From: Thalassia testudinum
Lineage: Eukaryota; Streptophyta; Magnoliopsida; Alismatales; Hydrocharitaceae
Reading direction: 5' to 3'
Length of the DNA: 64,000 nucleotides
Assembly: GCA_037157565.1 (NCBI GenBank)
Contig: JAZHRO010000022.1
Coordinates: forward strand, 9,672,001-9,736,000
The first letter of the stretch is position 1. Every line of letters begins with the position of its first letter. The notes under the pieces are model-generated. The model did not search any database. It was given only the letters and a program-made list of their open reading frames with translations, and was not told the DNA's origin. The translations under genes and the position numbers were made by a program. Positions 22,293-33,299 of the stretch are shown here, one piece after another.

Positions 22293-23930
22293 CAACAGAC
22301 ACTCTGCCCCACCCTGATGTCACTCACTCTATTGGGTTAAAGTCTTTGCTAAAAGTCAAGCATGCCTGCACTTATACACCTAGCAAGTAGCTATAGCAGG
22401 ATCAGACTTTGGCTGTGCACACAAACCTCCAAAATCCCTTCCACAGTCATGCGCAAAGCAACAATATCCAAGAAGGGACCCTCCCCTTCTAACTCTAAAG
22501 GGGTACATATCCTAAGCTGTCGTGCAAAGGTCCCAAATCCAAAATCAAATCCAACTTCGACAACAATAGGGTTATCTCACCACATGTCGACTTGGTTAAG
22601 GATGCTTGAACTAACCCCACCTCACCCATTTTCAAAGCTACCCTAGTGAAATTGGCCTCCAATTGTTTATCTTCCCCACCAGTATATCCATCAAAACTAT
22701 CTTTTTTTACAAACTATGCTCAACAAACGATCCTCCACGCCTCAAGCTGCCAACTCGAGAAGCAAATCACCATTCCCCTTTTTATGCCTCCAAACATGCT
22801 ATTACTGTTGGCTAAAAACAACATGCTATTACAATTTACAACCATCACCCTTTTTCCAACGACTGTTGTTGCTATGGCAAACAATGGGAAGCATCCTCCC
22901 CTCCAATCCTCTCACCACCATCGATGCGTAAGATGGCCTCTTCACAAAATAAACCACAAACCAACAAAATAAATAGCCCCTTTCCCCCTAACAAAATCTT
23001 CAGGAGCCACAAATCAACCAACAAAAAGCAAAACGAGCTTTGGAGGGATATCTTTAATTGAAAAGACCTCAACAAGGATCTCCACCTTCCGAAGATCCTC
23101 CATTGATAGGCCAAGTCCATCACACTACTTAAGGTGCACAAAAGCTACCACCATGACCTCAACCACCTTCAAGTAGTAGAGCACCAACATAATCCCCTAT
23201 AGGGCAACCCTTAGAAGTATCTTCATCGAAGGACACTCATCTGAGGCACCATCAACCATCAAAAGTCCCCCACCTCACTACACTGTTGTTACACTCCATC
23301 ATCAAGAAGCAAAGCTCTTCCCTTTCTTCTCAGAATAGCCACAAAAGAGGACCTTGGGTGACAGGTGATGCAAAACCCACTCTTCTCCCCAACCTTCGTT
23401 TCCACGACATTGAGAATGGCCTCTTTTTTAGGTACTCCATCCACCACTACACTCAGCAAGCTCCCAAGAAGTGCCCGTTCATTCCTCTGAAAGGCCTCTA
23501 TCCATGGGGCAACAACCTCATGCATTTTTCCCATCAAAGCATCCAAACCCATCCCTCCCTGAACCTCTCTTCCTGTCCACCCCATAGGACCCAACCATCT
23601 TCTATGTCCGACCCCCATGCATTGCAAACATACTACAAGATCCTGACAATCTCGAGTGGCATGCCCATACTTGCGGAGGTTAAAGGGGAAGTGCTTCTGG
23701 CTTTCCTTTCAAGTACAGGGACAGGAACGATCAAGTGATAGCATCCACTCTACCTAGGAGAGTTCAGGAACACCAGGAGCCAATGGTCGCATTTCCTACT
23801 TGGAATGTGAATAGCAAGCTTTTTCTCAAGTGTCATGAAGAAGAAAGAAACGGGAACATGAGCTTCACCTTCCTCCTTGCTCAATCACATGGGCTTGCAA
23901 AAATTGATAAAGGCTGACGCAAGTTACAGA
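22293..23930 (-). pseudogene. LINE C ORF1, zinc-knuckle protein remnant
   Basis: Near 23590-23660 the minus strand reads KYGHATRDC, followed by CLQCMGVGHRRWLGP, corresponding to the paired zinc knuckles of LINE A ORF1 (the first Cys pair and the last Cys are damaged). Downstream, 23289-23480 has KKEAILNVVETKVGEKSGF and FVAILRRKGRALLLDDG, the post-knuckle region. Broken frames continue to about 22300. The gene is on the expected strand and on the 5' side of the LINE C endonuclease. The 5' limit is uncertain. Confidence 0.62.
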
Positions 23931-24697
23931 GATCCAAGGAAACCCCATGCACTTGTTTTCCAAGTCTTCACAAAGTCATGACAAGTTCCAGTTCTCAACG
24001 CTCTCATGTATACCATCCTTTGTTTTATCCACAGGGAGAGGAAAGGAGAGGAGAGGAGGGTATTAGTAATTCTACACCTCTATATTATACCGACTGTGAA
24101 TTCAACACGTCTTGAGCAATTCAAGATCGAAAATTCTGGGCTCCCTCCGTACCTTCTTGGGGACCGAAGTTGATGCAACTACCACTGCACCGAGACGCGC
24201 GCAACACACATACACCCACCAACTCAATTCCACTTGAGTAACATAGCATAAACTGTACGAAACTGATAGCTCTACTATTAGTAACTCTGCTGAGTATAAT
24301 TGCAAACCCGGGCACTGTGATATCTCGCCTCCGACATCACATTTGCTCTCTTATCAAGTCTCTCGGCTTATGCACCTTTCCTACTATCAACCAACTTTGA
24401 GGCTATTAAGTGCATTTTCCATGTGCAACGTCAAACTCGATTGACCTAGCGGTTATTCTGATGCCGGAGATCCTATAATAATTTGTTTCTGAATATCTTG
24501 GGAGAGCCTAGGTGTGACGGGGCGTTGTGCTAATTAGATTTTATTTCAAAAAGGAGAAAAAAAAAAAAAAAGGTACAGAAGAAAGTTTGGATAATAAATA
24601 GACTTGCAATTTCGACGATCAAATAGGTTATCTTTTGTTTTTGTTTGAAGAAATAGCTGATAGGAAGAGGAGAGAGGTGGTGGGGTGTTGGACTGAC
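23931..24697 (-). other. Putative proximal part of HASTY intron 1
   Basis: Non-coding on inspection. Just after the exon 1 donor the minus strand is T-rich, as plant introns usually are (T run at 24555-24571 plus coordinates). I looked in all three minus frames for the expected second HASTY exon (residues after LES, usually beginning with Lys and a GDVRV block) and did not find it. The 67-codon frame at 24102-24305 has no recognisable similarity. Confidence 0.5.
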
Positions 24698-24808
24698 GGA
24701 TTCCAAGTAGGAGAGGGCAGCCTTGCGGGCGTCCGGGGAGGAGGTCCAGTCCACGGCAGCCGCTACGGCGCGCACCACGTTCGCCGCAGCGCCGCTGAAG
24801 TCGTCCAT
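24698..24808 (-). CDS. HST: HASTY (exportin-5 orthologue) exon 1
   Basis: ATG at 24808 (minus; context GCGAAGATGG) opens 37 codons: MDDFSGAAANVVRAVAAAVD, then WTSSPDARKAALSYLES. This matches the N-terminus of plant HASTY, the importin-beta family exportin-5 orthologue that affects miRNA biogenesis and movement and acts at the nuclear envelope. The exon ends at TCC followed by GTCAGT, a good 5' splice site in phase 0, at the place where the family continues with a GDVRV block. GC content is far above the surroundings. The rest of the protein is not in the window: exon 2 is absent from the left-hand 24.7 kb, which is filled with transposons. Either intron 1 is very long or this is a detached duplicate. 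Confidence 0.75.
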
Positions 24809-25140
24809 CTTCGCCCTCGATCGTCACCGGAGGTTAGACTTGCATTCTGCTGATCGAAATGGCAGCCTGGTGCTCACATTGGAGGGGTTTTTAGGGTTTC
24901 GCCAGGTGCAGGGAAGGTCCTTAATTGGAGATGAGAAAAAGTGTTGCATAGATACATCCCTACTTACATGTCTATTGACTGACTCCTGCTGCCGGATGGT
25001 ATTCATCAATAGGGTAATAGTTTGTCAGTGCGCTTTTCCACGCTTATCTACTCCGGTGGATCTCCTCCGTCAGGTTCAATTATCGGAATGCGACATTAAT
25101 GCGTGGATTTTTCACTCTCTCTCTCTTTTTTTTTTTTTGC
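24809..25140 (-). promoter_or_regulatory. HASTY 5' leader and core promoter region, with telo-box
   Basis: Upstream of the ATG the minus strand has AAACCCTA at 24892-24899 followed by AAAACCCC. Such telo-boxes are common in 5' leaders of plant housekeeping and translation-related genes. A pyrimidine tract on the plus strand lies at 25112-25138. No TATA box is obvious. The start of transcription cannot be fixed from the sequence. Confidence 0.5.
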
Positions 25141-26436
25141 GTCGAAAGATTCATAGGAAAGAATGTTGATTTTTAATTTTTGTTGGCAATACATAATTGC
25201 GTTCGATAAGTGAACAAGCTTGTCAGCGGTATATTATTTTAAAAGATAGGATAGATGAGTTAGGTTGAATCAAAAATCAACTTTATATTGATTGATTTGA
25301 ATAATTCACTAATTTAAAAAAAGTGGAAGCTTAAGTTAAATAAGTCGGTAGTAGAAAGGATAGAACCAAATTAGTAATGTTAGATTAAATTTTTTACTTG
25401 AATATTTAGGGGATTTTGTTCAAATTATATGTGTATTATAGGAGAATTAAAGTCTCTTGATTTCCTTCGTCATGTTATCAAAGTATTTGGAATAGGCAAA
25501 AGGGACGATACTGGTCACCAGTAGGTAAGTTCAATGCAAGTGTTGTTCTTCACCGTTGGATATGATTGAGAGGCACCGTTGGATATGGTTAAGATTAAAT
25601 CACTTTTCCCCCCAAAGACAGTAAGCCTCCCCTTTTCACTCCTTCCACCTCTCATTACCTTCCCAAAGTCACTGTCACCTCATGGGTGACAACGGCTGCA
25701 GCCCTCTCCTCCCCCCTCCGATAGGCTTCTCCCCCTCTCCTCTGCAGCCTACCATTTTCTCTCCCACCTCTCAACACCTTCCCAAAGTCATCATTGCCCC
25801 CTAGGCAGCGATCGTAGCCCTCTCCACCTCGCATGCAGCAGCGGCCCGCACCCCCACCCTCTTAGCAGTCTTCTTCTTCCTGGTTTCTTCTTATTCTTCC
25901 TCTTCTTTTAAAAGGGTAAATATTTTCTCTTTTTTTCTATAAAGTGTATTTTCAATCTCTTGTTTACATAAAGTAGTGTTGAAATGTTGGTAGCATGACA
26001 TTGATTTTTTTAATATAAAGTAGTATTTTCAATTTCATAGTTGTGCTTGAGGATTTTGGAGTTGTATTTGTTGTTAGTAGAAGTGCTTAAGAATAGCATA
26101 TACTATGCCTCACATCATATCAATCTTATAGTTATATCTTTCTTAGTAAAAATGTGGGATGGGTAAGCAAGTGGACTAATTTACGAGAAGGTAGATTTTG
26201 TATTTTTTTATGTGATATTTTGACATGGCATTGTTACTTTAAATTGTAAAATACAGCTGGTTGTCCTTAATTCATTGGTTGGAATGAAGACAAAATTGAA
26301 AACTACGGAAAAAAGAGTGATAGGGAGAGTAGGCCAATGAAAGGTATTTGCTTTTTTTAATGACTTATGACTAACATTAGTTAATTTTAAAGGCTATTGT
26401 TTTTTACTACTTCATTTTTTAATTATCATAGATCTT
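25141..26436. other. Intergenic region with a pyrimidine-rich imperfect duplication
   Basis: No gene recognised. About 25640-25725 and 25758-25835 share an imperfect direct repeat (CACCTCTCATTACCTTCCCAA and the variant with CAACACC; both continue to a GCAGC/GTAGCCCTCTCC block), period about 117 bp. The remainder is AT-rich. The left end of the Mutator-like element should lie in here, but I could not find a terminal repeat. Confidence 0.5.
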
Positions 26437-28846
26437 TTGGTGTTACAACATCATTGTTACATAGTTAATTATGTTAACACGATGAAAAGATTGGATCTTA
26501 AAAAAGAGCATATAGAAGTCATAAAGGCCACTCCATTGCATTGGCTTTTGTATTTACAAGTTATATCAATGAATGTAAGACTTCTACAAGAGATTATTCT
26601 TGAGTTTAAAGGGTATAACATATTTTTACTTGGGAAGAAACAATTTGAGTTTTGTGTTGAGGACATGAGTGTCATACTTGGTCTTCCATTTAGTGAAAAA
26701 CAAATCATTTACAATGGTCGAGTTAAGCCCACTTTAACCCAAGAACAAACTTTTGGAGAGGAGGTTGTTTTAGGTAGAAAAGAATTGGAAAACATGTTGC
26801 GCAAGATGATTCATAAGAAGGGCAAAAAGGAGGTTGAGAAGTTCTGCAAAGTATTGATTTTGTACATGTGCGCCACTTTCTTGTTTCCAAATTCACGTGG
26901 GTGTGCTCCATGCACACTAATGAAATATGTGGATGACATTTACACATGGCATACATACAACTGGTCAGAGGCAATCCACAATTGCATTATGCGTAATGTT
27001 GAAAGCATTTGCAATGACCCGAAGATGCGGAATGGAGACTTGCAAAGCCTGCACAAGGTTGTACTTGGATGCACAATTTGTTTGTTGGTAAGTAATATTA
27101 ATTTGTATGTGTTATAGTTGCATTAAATTTTTTAATTTTCTCATTAAGTTTAAAACTTAATTGTAGTTGTGAGCATATAAACATGTAAACCTCCTAACCC
27201 CAACCTTTCCTTATGAGTGGCCAAGAATTAAAAAGTACAAAAACATGAGTGACCCTCATAAGTCCTTGGTAAACATTCAAGTAGAGGATTACAGGAGTTA
27301 CATCATTGCAGAGGAAGAATGATTGAATCTAAAGAATGTAGCAAGGCCCGTGCATTCTTCAACCCAAAAGATGCTTGACTTCAAAGAAGACACCAATATT
27401 GAATGTTATCGTCAGTCTGCTAAGTGTACTAAAGAACTGTTCAAAACAAAAGAGGATGATGGAATGAAGTTTGATGTCGGTGAGCTTGAGAGAAAAATTA
27501 AAGAAAAATTCAATGGTCGATTCTTGGCACTAGAGGAAATATGTCAACTTCGTAAGGAGAATAAACAGTTGAAGATTCAACTGTCTTCTAAACACTTGCA
27601 AATAGTTGAATCAACAGCCATTCCTGCATGTGTCGCTTCAAAGAATATCTCAAGTCCAAAGTCTACTTCCAACAAGCGAAAGAGAACTTGTCGCACTCAC
27701 ATTCAAAGATTTGCTGTGAAGGAAATTTTTGGAATGAGAAAAAAAAACAAGGAAGGTGAAAGATGTTACAAATGTTGATAGCTAAATAAAAAGTGACACT
27801 ACAAAGATGGTATACACATACAACTAAGCTTGACTCATTTCTATCATTTATGATGCTATTTTAAAGTATATATTGATTGACACTCTCTGGTTTTTGTGTC
27901 AACTGACATGATTAAGAAATCATGTGGATATTCAAGTCTTCCTACTGTAAGGCAAGAGATAGTGGAAAGTTTTTTGGGTGAACTAATCACTGGATATGTT
28001 ACAATTTTCATTAATTGTTTAAATTTAAAATTTCACATTTCTTATGTCTATTCTCAATCTAAATAAGGAGGTCATATGCAAAGGGTTTAAAGACAATTAT
28101 GTGAGTGGATTTCAGGTAAAGGACATGCTTTTTGGAGTAATGATAGAAGATGACAAAAGTAATATATAATTATGTTTATTGTTCATTCATAATAACTCAT
28201 CATTAAGTTTGTAATGTACTATTGTCAATTATTGTAGATCATCAATGTTTGCCTATATAAGATTCATAAAGAAATGTGTCATTTGACACCAAATCTCTAT
28301 AACCATATCTTATTTTCCATGTGTGCAACTTCCACATATCAATGGCACAAAAAAAAGAATCAATTGGATTTTTTTATTGAAAATTTGAAGAACAATTATT
28401 ATGGAATGTGTGATCCTAAATGTAGCTTAAAGAAAATGTTCTTGATTTTACATTCCAACATCGATTGGCACTTGGTGATTTGTGATTGTGAGACAAAGCA
28501 ATTTTACTCCTTTAACTCAATTAAAAGACAGGCTTTCCATGAGAAATTAGTTATAGAATGGGTTAGTATATTCTTCACCATTTTTCTTTCACTTTTGTTT
28601 AATGTATGAAATTTACTTTTGCTTAACATCTTTTGTTCTTTGTAAAAGATGTCAATTTTAGGAAATTTCCTAGAAGAGCACTTTAACATTTCAGATGTAA
28701 GGAAATGGAATCTCATTTTTGAAGAGTATTGCCCCAGTCAAACAAAAATGAGTTTGAACTGTAGATTATTTGTCGACAAATTTGTTGAATGTCTTCTACA
28801 TGGTCGAGCGATAAATTTCAATGATAAAGACATGACTTCTTATTGA
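26437..28846 (+). pseudogene. Ulp1-like (C48 peptidase family) transposon gene, decayed
   Basis: Exon-like blocks on the plus strand. 26437-27117: a 226-codon frame with EFCVEDMSVILGLPFSEKQI and FPNSRGCAPCTLMKYVDDI, the N-terminal domain typical of transposon-borne Ulp1-like proteins. 27323-27778: Lys/Glu-rich, coiled-coil-like. 28274-28609 and 28649-28846: the peptidase-like region. Expected catalytic order is His, Asp, Gln, Cys. His is seen in DWHLVICD (28469); the Asp position appears as Asn in YSFNS (28514); a Gln is in CPSQT; the Cys stands in LNCRLFV (28760), where DCG is usual. Stops between blocks imply introns or decay. With Asp lost and DCG changed to NCR, activity is unlikely. Authentic family members cleave SUMO-type conjugates; a role in transposition is not established. 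Confidence 0.68.
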
Positions 28847-29782
28847 GCTGACCTTGCAACTATGTTGCTAAAATCAAGAGGACGTGAATAATACAATTCT
28901 GTACGTAGTTAAATTTTACCCCTTTTCAATTTTGCTCTCGATTTGGAAATTTGAACTCTATTAGATCTAATATTGAACTTGTACTGTACAGGTCTTCAAT
29001 ACATATATGAGGCCGCTATAAGCAAGAAAGATAAGGCTGTGGGCTGGGTGTGTTGTGCCAGGTTGAAGGTGTTTTGAGTTTTAGTTGGAGTAGGCTAAGC
29101 CTTTTGGGGTTGTGTGGTCCTTATGTTAATAACATAATGGGTGGTGATTAAAGGGGAGAGGTGATTGGTGTATAGGTGGACCATCAGGTTCTTGTTCTTA
29201 TGAGTTCGTTGAGTCATGACTTGTAAGCTGTAAATGAGTAAATGTTTCAAACTAGTGTTAATGCATTGAACTATGCAAAATTAGCAGAGTAAATGAATGC
29301 TTTTAGCTTCCAAGGTTCCAGTAGTGCATATAATATGGTTGTGATGTTTATGACATTCATTTTTTTTATGATAGTGTACTTGGATTCCAACAATCTATTG
29401 TTGGTATGTTTGTGATGTTGTGAGGTAAAAAATCATAAATTAGCATGACACTAGTAATTTTGCAACTTCGTCGGAGGTGACTCAAAGTTCCAAAGTTTCG
29501 TAGAAATCCAGTTCATAAAAATTTCAAGAAAGGAGATAATTCCAACCAATTTGCAGATTCTATGGTTGATTGTTTACAACACTGGTGCATGCAACTCCAT
29601 CATAGGACAAAGGTTAGATGGAAAACATGCATGTGTAACCAGGCATGTGTTCACAAATTCCCTCACATGTCAATTAGGTTGTCTAAATTCATAAATCACT
29701 AAATTCAGCTACTTTTGATTTACCTTAACTGATCAAGGTTTATTGACAGGTGATTGACCACACAGGCAGACCAGAAATTACC
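28847..29782. other. Non-coding interior of the Mutator-like element
   Basis: No gene or clear repeat recognised. A G/T-rich stretch (29030-29200) is followed by AT-rich sequence up to the solo LTR-1 insertion site. Confidence 0.4.
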
Positions 29783-31109
29783 TGTAACGACCCGGTTCCC
29801 GAGTCCCTACGAGACACGAGAACCGGACCGACTCGACTAATCCCAAGACCTAATCGCCCAACGAGGAAGTAACCAAAAGACAGTAAAATAAACCACATTC
29901 AGCATGAATATAACTAACAGTAAGGAAAGAAACTACTACAGTAGGTACCACCACAACAGTAAAACATTTATCATATAACAAGAGCTGCAGGTAAAGAAGG
30001 TACAGCGGAAACAAAAACTACTCACTAGAACAGAAACAAAAGAGGTACAAAAGACTGTGGTAACTCTACTGGACCCTACTCGGCCCAGCGTCCTCTGCAG
30101 CCGCCGACCCTGGCTGCTCAACACCTGGTCCTGAAAAAGGTAACGAGTGTAACACGTCAGCAAAACGCTGAGTAGAGTGGCAAACTAACTAAAGGCAACA
30201 GTAGAGTGTACAGTAGCTGTTATGTTCTATTACTTCCTTTATTCGCATCTTTCAATTTTTCTCACTATTTCATTTGTTTCTCAGATCCTTTACTTGATCT
30301 CGAATGTCCTCGTGGGAACGATCTTGATTGCAGTCTTTTCCAAAAGTAGAAGTAGCACGTGGTGCTCTCCTGGCCGGGAGAGTCCCCCGTGGTGATCCTA
30401 CCCTCAGTCAACCACCCCAAGGTCACTGACAGACGTAACGGTGACTACGGCACGTGCGATAAACGCATAGGTAGCTAGCCCGCACTGGCACGCGGTCAGT
30501 CGTTTCCGTTAACGGGTGCGCCCAAAGCACAGCACGGAACCAGGGCAGAGCCCTCTCAGTAACAGGGGTCCAACCCCTCCACAGTAACCAAACTGGGGCC
30601 TTGCCCCTCCACAGTCCGCGCACCCTCGCCTGACTACCCTGGTTTGCCCTAGTGGGCCTAACAAGTCGGTGAAGGAGGCTAGCAGAACCCCGGGGCCCGT
30701 GGGGTAGCTAGTACTCTCCTAACACTACTAGCTCTCCTCGGTACTACGTACACGAGGGCCAACAAGTCGGTACAGAGTGGCCAGTCCTAACCCCCGGGTC
30801 CCTGGGGTGGCTAGCTCAGCTCTGCACTAAACAGGGGGACAGTCGCTCTCCTTGGTACTCCGTACTCAAGGGCCAGCTCACTTCCCCAATTCTATTCCAT
30901 TCGCTTTCCAGGAGTTCCGCTCCTACTTCCCCGTAGGGTTCCAGAACATCTTATGTCTTACTTTCCAGTTTCACGTTCTTACCAACCATGATCCCAATCA
31001 TGTTTCTTTATTCATAACAGGCAGCTGTGAATTCAATTTACAGGCAGCTTCATATATTCCTTTCCATTTTTCCAAGACTGCATTATTACATATTCCACTA
31101 GTTTTTTTC

Positions 31110-31250
31110 CATCCTAGGATTCATGCCATATCCTAGGGTCTATCATACAATCTAGTTTTCCGGTCCTAGGATTCATGCAACACCTAGGAACTATCATTCC
31201 ATATATTTCTCATTCCTAGGATTCATGCAATGTCCTAGGTTCTAGTTATG
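31110..31250. repeat. Tandem CCTAGGATTCATGC repeat in solo LTR-1
   Basis: Three imperfect copies of a unit of about 55-65 bp, each with CCTAGGATTCATGC and a second CCTAGG, so each unit contains an inverted CCTAGG pair. The same block is present in the other LTRs of this orientation. Confidence 0.75.
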
Positions 31251-31535
31251 GTTCCATACTTTAACAAATTTTATTAATACTTAAAGCCACTCTACCAGGT
31301 ACAACGGGAGTAATGGGGGCGTGATCGGGAATCCCGCGTGCCTCCGCGACTCTCAAGACTGCAACTGAACGAGGTCCTATCACAAGGATCAAACACAAGG
31401 AGTGTCTCAAAATAGTGTATAGCTACTGTAGACAGGTAGAGGAATTAATTCTGAAAGGAACGCAACTCGAATCGCGGAAAACGGAGCCCGAACGGGCCCT
31501 AAACGGGTCGAAAAAGACGATACTGTGCAAAATCA

Positions 31536-31877
31536 GACGTCTGGAACTCCTTCCAGACGTCTTAAACGGTGGATCAGAGAATTACCTGTTCAGCGTGGTT
31601 TCCCAGACGTCCAGAAGTCTGTGGGGACGTCTGGCCTAGATCCCAGACGTCCGATGGTCCATACGGACGTCTGTAGGTCACTCCCGCCGTCTGGTAGAAC
31701 TTCCAGACGTCTGATTCGCAAAGGATGGCGAATCAGCAAACCTACGCACAGCCAACCCCCCCTCCCTCAGTACGGTCAGTCGACAAGAAGGAAGAAGAAG
31801 GCGGAAAACTCACCTTTCAGACGTCTGTATGATCTTACAGACGTCGACCTTGCCGTCTGGCTATCAACCCAGACGTC
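31536..31877. promoter_or_regulatory. Phased GACGTC array, downstream clusters of solo LTR-1
   Basis: Core hexamers (GACGTC or one-base variants) start at 31536 and 31556; then at 31606, 31626, 31646, 31666, 31686 and 31706, each exactly 20 bp apart; then at 31820, 31840, 31852 and 31872 (20, 12, 20). Most are embedded in CAGACGTCTG. GACGTC is the C-box form of the ACGT core bound by plant bZIP dimers. The pair at 31535-31562 can also form a perfect 12-bp stem with a 4-base loop. Function is inferred. Confidence 0.72.
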
Positions 31878-32339
31878 TGATCCTGGAAATTTTTCCAGAA
31901 TCAGGACCCTGCTCGGCCTCTGCTCGCGACGCCGCCCGCGTCGCACCTCGCGCTCCTGCTGCTCAGACCGCAGCAGGTCCCTCTCCGCGTCGCTCCGCGC
32001 CCCCTACACCCTCCGCCGGCTGGCCAAGCCGCTCCGGCGAGCTCGCCCTCACGGCAGAGCTCCGCCCTCACACGCCGCACCTCCGCGCTCACTGCGGCCG
32101 CCGCTGCCGCCCTTGCATCCGCTCGCTCTCGCGCACAGGAAGGAGAAGAAGGAGGAGACGGTGGAGACGGGAGGGGAGGCGTGGCCCTTTTAAGGCCGCG
32201 CGAGGAGGAGAGAGGGGGTGGCAGGCCGCCTGCAGCCGCAGAGAGAGAGAGAGGGAAAAAGAGAGAGAGAGAGAGGAATCGCGGGTCTGCGCGCACAGGC
32301 GCGCAGACGACTGTCCCGTGCGAAAATAACTGTTTTCCA

Positions 32340-32441
32340 GACGTCTGGAAACGATCCCAGACGTCTGTTCAGACGTCTGGATGTGATCCCAGACATCTTG
32401 ACCGACGTCTGGGCCTCCTCCCAGACGTCTTAAAAGACGTC
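32340..32441. promoter_or_regulatory. Phased GACGTC array, U3-side cluster of solo LTR-1
   Basis: Seven cores start at 32340, 32360, 32372, 32392 (GACATC), 32404, 32424 and 32436: spacing 20, 12, 20, 12, 20, 12, a 32-bp repeat. In element orientation this cluster lies within the first 125 bp of U3, upstream of the likely promoter. Confidence 0.78.
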
Positions 32442-32466
32442 TGGGGCACGCATTCGTTACATTACC

Positions 32467-33299
32467 AGAGCTCACAAGCATTTCAACTAAAGAGACTGGA
32501 ACTTGAGCATATCTCAAAAGAAGTCCTATGGTCGACAGTGTGTTTGTGTCAGCAAGCATTCATCACAGAGGTACAAAAGTCCATATGCGAATGAATGTGA
32601 AAGCAAATACATGTAGGGAGCCCTATGAGATAGAAAGGTTTCTATGTGCAAGAAAATGGTTTCTCACTCTAAGTTTTCATAGGCATTTGTAACCCTGACA
32701 TTTGTATATGCTGCGGGGGCAAAAAAAACATAAATAACAATCAGATCACGGAAGATATCTTCTCAACATGGTAACCTAGAATTGTCAATAGCAGGGCAAA
32801 CAATAACTTACAAACACTCTCTACATATGCATGCCTCTGCCAACTATGACGTCATTCTCCCCCACAATCATGCTTTTGCACAATAAATGATGCTTTGCTG
32901 ATTGAATTGGTCTGTCTAGATGCAGACGAAAGAAAGGATGAGCAGAAATCAAAGAGGTTGAATGAGAAGCAGACCTCTAGAGATTTGACCTAAGGAAGGT
33001 TGGAACTATGAAAAGGACTAAAGAAAGTGGATGAATGGAAGCAAAACTAGACCTTTGATTCTTGAACTCCTTCAGCCTTTTCTTGGACTGTATGGCAAGC
33101 TAGACATCTCTTGGAATATTGAGAGGTCAATGGTGAATGACGTTGATCAAAAAATGAACTAATTGTCAAGATGCATCACAAGTAGGAGACAATCAAAGAA
33201 GTTGGGAGTTAATATCAAAATGACTCTTTCCAACTTCACTAAGATCAAAGAAAGAAGTTGGATATAGGCTAGTGGATTTGTTACACATAGTTATGGAAG
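32467..33299. other. Non-coding interior of the Mutator-like element
   Basis: No gene recognised; continues the sequence interrupted by solo LTR-1. Confidence 0.4.

Larger units (their letters stand above)
3393..23930 (-). mobile_element. LINE C: outer L1-type retrotransposon, split by nested insertions
   Basis: Minus-strand LINE coding sequence occurs in separated blocks that join in the right order when younger insertions are removed: ORF1 zinc knuckles (about 23600), endonuclease (21309-22093 and 13900-14496), reverse transcriptase (13325-13900, 12573-12578, then 4975-6302), zf-RVT domain (3393-3800). The junctions with LINE A, LINE B and the hAT element are marked by target duplications. 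Removing the listed inserts leaves roughly 5-6 kb, a normal L1 length. The 5' end is uncertain (about 23900-24050). The 3' end abuts the copia LTR. Confidence 0.78.
29783..32461 (-). repeat. Solo LTR-1 of the gypsy chromovirus family (2679 bp)
   Basis: It begins TGTAACGACCCGG and ends CATTCGTTACA, a 7-bp terminal inverted repeat (TGTAACG/CGTTACA), and is flanked by the perfect 5-bp duplication TTACC (29778-29782 and 32462-32466). No internal region is present, so it is a solo LTR left by recombination between two LTRs. It is very similar along its whole length to the LTR at 58917-61579, whose element reads on the minus strand, so the same orientation applies. A GC-rich segment with TTAAAAGGGCC (minus, about 32185) may hold the promoter. 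Open frames in the GC-rich part (31829-32330) are not genes. Confidence 0.93.

Noticed and set aside
24102..24315. Minus frames considered as HASTY exon 2
   Set aside because: The translations share nothing with the expected GDVRV region and no acceptor site in the right phase was found.
26437..28846. Ulp1-like gene as a host SUMO protease
   Set aside because: It has the transposon-type N-terminal domain, altered catalytic residues, stops, and lies with a Mutator transposase.
31536..32441. GACGTC array considered as a CRISPR array
   Set aside because: Repeats are 6-12 bp, palindromic, with 20/12-bp steps, inside a plant LTR; no cas genes and wrong kind of genome.
31525..32594. Arg/Ser/Pro-rich frames up to 222 codons in solo LTR-1
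   Set aside because: They are produced by the GC-rich LTR segment and recur in altered frames in the other LTRs; no protein family is recognisable.
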